In this document: positions 60,895 through 64,000 of the stretch, piece after piece | Layout of the letters: the number at the start of each line of letters is the position of its first letter | Position numbering within the stretch: position 1 is the first letter of the stretch | NCBI RefSeq assembly: GCF_007097385.1 | Contig: NZ_VJZS01000002.1 | Coordinates: 221,164 to 285,163 of the forward strand | DNA from: Flavobacterium sp. ZT3R18 | Lineage (GTDB): Bacteria; Bacteroidota; Bacteroidia; Flavobacteriales; Flavobacteriaceae | Reading direction: 5' to 3' | Length of the DNA stretch: 64,000 nt | Notes under the pieces: generated by a model | The model's database searches: none | What the model was told of the DNA's origin: nothing | The model's input: only the letters and a program-made list of their open reading frames with translations | Translations under genes and position numbers: made by a program

Positions 60895-61668
60895 ATGAAA
60901 AAAATTGCAATTTTCTTGTTATTGCTGGTAACCTTTGGCTTTGACACACAAAAAGAAGAGGCTTATTCTGCTGGGGAGTTTCTAAAATTCAAAGTGCATT
61001 ACGGAATAATAATTGCGGGTTACGCTACAATCGAAGTAAAGGAAGCTACCCTAAATGACCAATCCGTCTATCATGTTATTGGTAAAGGCTATTCTACAGG
61101 AATGACTAAATTCTTTTTTAAAGTCGAAGATCTGTATGAAAGTTATATTGACAAGGACAGCAGAAATCCTTATAGATTTGTTCGAAAGATAGATGAAGGT
61201 GGTTATACTAAAAATCAAGAAGGATTCTTTGATCAAAGATCGAATAAAATAACAATAAAAGATTACAAACACAAGACCGAAAAAACGTTTGGTTTTTCTA
61301 AGAATACCCAAGATATTTTGTCCTCTTTCTATTATTTAAGGAATTACCCCAACATCAATAAAATCAAACCTGGAGAATCCGTTACTATTGATATGTTTTT
61401 TGATGATGAGACTACAAAATTTAAGTTAAAATTCATAGGAAGAGAGGATATTACAACTAAATTTGGCGTTGTTTCTGCAATGATCTTTAGGCCTTTGGTG
61501 CAATCTGGGCGAATATTCAAAGAAAAAGAAAGTTTAACAATTTGGATTTCAGATGACTATAATAAGATACCTGTCCGAATAAAAGCAAACCTTTTGGTAG
61601 GATCGCTAAAGGCAGATTTGGAAGATTACAGAGGATTGCAACATCCGTTTAAATTAAAATTAAAATGA
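60895..61668 (+). CDS. DUF3108 secreted protein
   Basis: The 257-residue protein has an N-terminal signal peptide (IAIFLLLLVTFGFDTQKE). The DUF3108 fold follows, with EFLKFKVHYGIIIAGYATIE, the central DILSSFYYLRNYPNINKIKP and the C-terminal REDITTKFGVVSAMIFRPLV. It is probably a periplasmic or surface beta-structure protein; the role is unknown. The stop overlaps the tryptophan dioxygenase start by 4 bases (ATGA), so the two are cotranscribed. Confidence 0.88.
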   Translation: MKKIAIFLLLLVTFGFDTQKEEAYSAGEFLKFKVHYGIIIAGYATIEVKEATLNDQSVYHVIGKGYSTGMTKFFFKVEDLYESYIDKDSRNPYRFVRKIDEGGYTKNQEGFFDQRSNKITIKDYKHKTEKTFGFSKNTQDILSSFYYLRNYPNINKIKPGESVTIDMFFDDETTKFKLKFIGREDITTKFGVVSAMIFRPLVQSGRIFKEKESLTIWISDDYNKIPVRIKANLLVGSLKADLEDYRGLQHPFKLKLK

Positions 61669-62597
61669 CAATAAACGATACCACAGCATCAATTTTAAAT
61701 GAGATTGATCAAAAATACCAAGCCATAAACCAAAAAACAGAGACTCATCTTGAAGGGCTGCTTTGGTCAAAACCAATAACCTATTGGGATTACATTCAAA
61801 CGGATGCTTTGTTGAATTTACAAATTCAAAGAACGACGCTACCTGACGAAATGGTTTTTATCATGTACCACCAAGTCAATGAATTGCTTTTTAAAATGAT
61901 CCTTTGGGAGATGCATCAAATCTCGTATGCTGAATCTCTGACTGCCGATTTTTTTACCGAAAGGTTAATGAGAATTAGCCGTTACTTTGATATGCTTACC
62001 ACATCATTTGATATCATGGGTGACGGAATGGAAGTAGAGCAATACATGAAATTTAGAAACACACTGACTCCAGCAAGTGGTTTTCAAAGTGCACAATACA
62101 GAATGATAGAGATCGCCTCGACGGATTTAATCAATCTGATCGATTACCGTTTTCGAGCGACTATTGATAGAAACACACCTTATGAGCACGCTTTAGACCA
62201 TATGTATTGGCAAGCAGCTGGGAAAGATCATCAAACGGGTGAAAAATCCTATTTGTTGTTAGAGTTTGAACGCAAATACAAAGCGGCATTTATAACACAG
62301 ATGAAGGAATACAACACTATAAATCTTTGGCAAAAATTCAAGCAATTACCGGAATCAGATCAAAAAAAACCGGAGTTGGTAAAAGCGATGCGTCATTACG
62401 ATCATACCGTAAACATTACATGGGTTATGGGGCATCTCAATGCGGCCAGAAAATACATTGACAATGGAAAAGGTGATGGCGAAGCGACTGGAGGAAGCGA
62501 TTGGAAAAAATACATGCACCCAAGATACCAAAGAAGGATTTTCTTTCCAGAATTATGGAGCGAAGAGGAATTGGTCAATTGGGGAATAGAAAAATAA
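61665..62597 (+). CDS. kynA: Tryptophan 2,3-dioxygenase
   Basis: This 310-residue heme enzyme opens tryptophan to N-formylkynurenine. Signature parts are YHQVNELLFKMILWEMHQIS, MKFRNTLTPASGFQSAQYRM, and WVMGHLNAARKYIDNGKGDG with EATGGSDWKKYMHP. The His in MGHLN is the likely axial heme ligand by family pattern. It overlaps the DUF3108 gene by 4 bases and is followed after 25 bp by the M23 peptidase. With hmgA and hppD upstream this stretch is rich in aromatic amino acid catabolism. Confidence 0.96.
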   Translation: MTINDTTASILNEIDQKYQAINQKTETHLEGLLWSKPITYWDYIQTDALLNLQIQRTTLPDEMVFIMYHQVNELLFKMILWEMHQISYAESLTADFFTERLMRISRYFDMLTTSFDIMGDGMEVEQYMKFRNTLTPASGFQSAQYRMIEIASTDLINLIDYRFRATIDRNTPYEHALDHMYWQAAGKDHQTGEKSYLLLEFERKYKAAFITQMKEYNTINLWQKFKQLPESDQKKPELVKAMRHYDHTVNITWVMGHLNAARKYIDNGKGDGEATGGSDWKKYMHPRYQRRIFFPELWSEEELVNWGIEK

Positions 62598-62622
62598 AAT
62601 AGATATATAATAAAGAGGTAGT

Positions 62623-63843
62623 TTGAAACAAGTCATTATAATTTTAGCAGTATTGTTTTCTTTATGGTCCTGTAATAGGAGTGAAGATACCCTAGGAGAT
62701 GTGGCAGTAAAAAAACAGTCAAAAATCAGTGACTTTGGATTTACTTTGTCTGATTATAACGTGGTTAATGACACCATAAAATCAGGGGACACTTTCGGGA
62801 GTATTATCCAAAAACAAAACATTGGTGACAAAAAAGTGTATGACATTGTTGGGCAGGTAAAAGATACTTTTGACGTGCGCACCATTAGAATAAACAAGCC
62901 TTATACACTACTTAGATGCAAAAGCAAAACCCATAAACTTGACGTTTTTATTTATCAACCAGATGCGTTGCATTATTATGTCGTTGATTTACGTGATTCT
63001 ATAGCAGTTGCTCACAAGAAAACGAAGCCTTTAACTTTAAAACGAAGAACGATTGGCGGTGTGTTAAAAGGATCTTTGTCCGAAACGCTAGAATCGGCAA
63101 AAGTAGAAGGGGCATTGGCGAGTAAAATTTCAAAAATATTTGCGTGGTCTGTCGATTTCTTTAAACTAAAAAAAGGAGATCGGTTTGGATTGACTTTTAC
63201 CGAAAGATACATCAATGATTCTATTTACGATGGAGTTGATAGTCTCGAAGCGGCTTTTTTTGAATATAAAGGCAAGATCATTTATGCTTTTCCATTTGAA
63301 CAAAATCAAGGTTCTGGTAAAATAGAGTACTACGATGAAGAAGGAAAAACGTTAAAAAATTTCTTTCTTAAAACCCCGATCAAATTTAGTCGTATTACCT
63401 CTCATTTTACTTCAAACCGTTTTCATCCCGTGCAGCAAATATGGAAAGCGCACAAAGGAACCGATTATGCGGCACCTTATGGAACGCCTATTTCTACAAC
63501 AGCTGCCGGAACAGTTGAACAAACAGGCTATACAGCAGGAAACGGAAACTTTGTTAAGGTGAAGCATAACAGTACTTATTCTACTCAATATTTACACATG
63601 TCCCGAATACTAGTAAGACGCGGGCAACATGTCAATCAAGGGCAAACCATTGGATTAGTAGGAAGTACAGGATTAGCTACTGGGCCGCATGTATGCTATC
63701 GTTTCTGGAAAAATGGAGTCCAAGTAGATGCTTTACGATTAAAATTACCCAACGGAGAACCAATGAACGGGAAAAATAAAGAACGATTTTCAAAACAAAT
63801 CGAGCCTTTGAAATTTGAATTAGATAGCGTTTCTAATCTTTAA
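62623..63843 (+). CDS. M23-family peptidoglycan metallopeptidase with TTG start
   Basis: This 406-residue protein starts with a hydrophobic lipoprotein-like leader (VIIILAVLFSLWSC, Cys at about 16). The C-terminal M23 domain has HKGTDYAAPYGTPISTTAAG and TYSTQYLHMSRILVRRGQHV. The usual HxH motif of lysostaphin-type enzymes reads GPHVCYRF here, so the second His, normally a zinc ligand, is Cys. The start is TTG at 62623, preceded by AAAGAGG, a good ribosome binding site. It follows the tryptophan dioxygenase gene by 25 bp and is likely part of the same transcript. Confidence 0.92.
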   Translation: MKQVIIILAVLFSLWSCNRSEDTLGDVAVKKQSKISDFGFTLSDYNVVNDTIKSGDTFGSIIQKQNIGDKKVYDIVGQVKDTFDVRTIRINKPYTLLRCKSKTHKLDVFIYQPDALHYYVVDLRDSIAVAHKKTKPLTLKRRTIGGVLKGSLSETLESAKVEGALASKISKIFAWSVDFFKLKKGDRFGLTFTERYINDSIYDGVDSLEAAFFEYKGKIIYAFPFEQNQGSGKIEYYDEEGKTLKNFFLKTPIKFSRITSHFTSNRFHPVQQIWKAHKGTDYAAPYGTPISTTAAGTVEQTGYTAGNGNFVKVKHNSTYSTQYLHMSRILVRRGQHVNQGQTIGLVGSTGLATGPHVCYRFWKNGVQVDALRLKLPNGEPMNGKNKERFSKQIEPLKFELDSVSNL

Positions 63844-63978
63844 AAGATTTAAGATTGTTGATTAACGATTTTGGATTGCAGATTTTCGGTATCGATAAAT
63901 TCTAATGTTGGTGATTTATAATGAAATAAACAGCATTTAATTTTAACCATATAAGAAATATAAGGTCATTTAAGCTAG

Positions 63979-64000
63979 ATGAAAAAGCAATCACTTATCT
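63979..64000 (+). CDS. Possible start of a further gene (partial)
   Basis: ATG at 63979 opens MKKQSLI and the window ends. This resembles a normal start with a basic N-terminus, but seven codons cannot identify it. Confidence 0.25.

Noticed and set aside
1..64000. tRNA, rRNA or tmRNA genes
   Set aside because: I saw no cloverleaf with a T-loop GTTCRANYC-type core in the gaps read and no rRNA-like sequence.

Overview
The window looks like a chromosomal segment of a Flavobacterium-like member of the Bacteroidota. Evidence: low GC, a type IX secretion (T9SS) component with its C-terminal sorting domain, promoter-like TAnnTTTG boxes typical of the phylum, weak ribosome binding sites, many secreted lipoproteins with short charged starts such as CKK or CNK, and paired aromatic amino acid dioxygenases. 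No tRNA, rRNA, CRISPR array, integrase or intact transposase was recognised.

Left part (1-23 kb): the tail of an unknown gene, an HhH-GPD-like protein, a WYL regulator interrupted by one amber codon, two RelE-type toxin-antitoxin pairs, yicC-gmk, and a duplicated EamA transporter whose copies sandwich one toxin-antitoxin pair. Core genes follow: an ArsC/Spx-like reductase, two tandem DinB-like proteins, a Cys/Met-metabolism PLP enzyme, two paralogous secreted proteins, gdhA, a lipoprotein gene bounded by cassette-like inverted repeats, a GNAT acetyltransferase, porZ, recO, ileS, a DksA-like protein and lspA. Two copies of a structured intergenic element with a UUCG tetraloop lie at 13.34 and 22.93 kb.

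Middle part (23.4-50.5 kb): a lipid gene cluster (CdsA-like YnbB, PlsC-like acyltransferase, YnbA-like CDP-alcohol phosphotransferase, YnbC-like hydrolase-methyltransferase fusion) is followed by a DUF4349 lipoprotein and a fatty acid desaturase. Then comes about 19 kb of AT-rich accessory DNA. Almost every gene there is a secreted or lipoprotein gene of unknown function on the plus strand, mixed with truncated copies, frameshifted leaders, segmental duplications and repeated intergenic sequence. A DUF6688-like / DUF2157 / GDYXXLXY membrane gene group is embedded in it. At 48.8-50.5 kb, past the island, lies the YnbD-like PAP2-phosphatase gene with an overlapping small membrane gene. All four parts of an E. 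coli ynbABCD-like module are therefore present but split. This is the strongest candidate here for an under-described system.

Right part (50.5-64 kb): 5-formyltetrahydrofolate cyclo-ligase, a PLP-dependent decarboxylase, an aspartoacylase-family protein, uvrC, a patatin-barrel fusion, then homogentisate dioxygenase and 4-hydroxyphenylpyruvate dioxygenase (tyrosine degradation), a candidate small RNA, a DUF3108 protein, tryptophan 2,3-dioxygenase and an M23 peptidase. The window ends within seven codons of a possible further gene.
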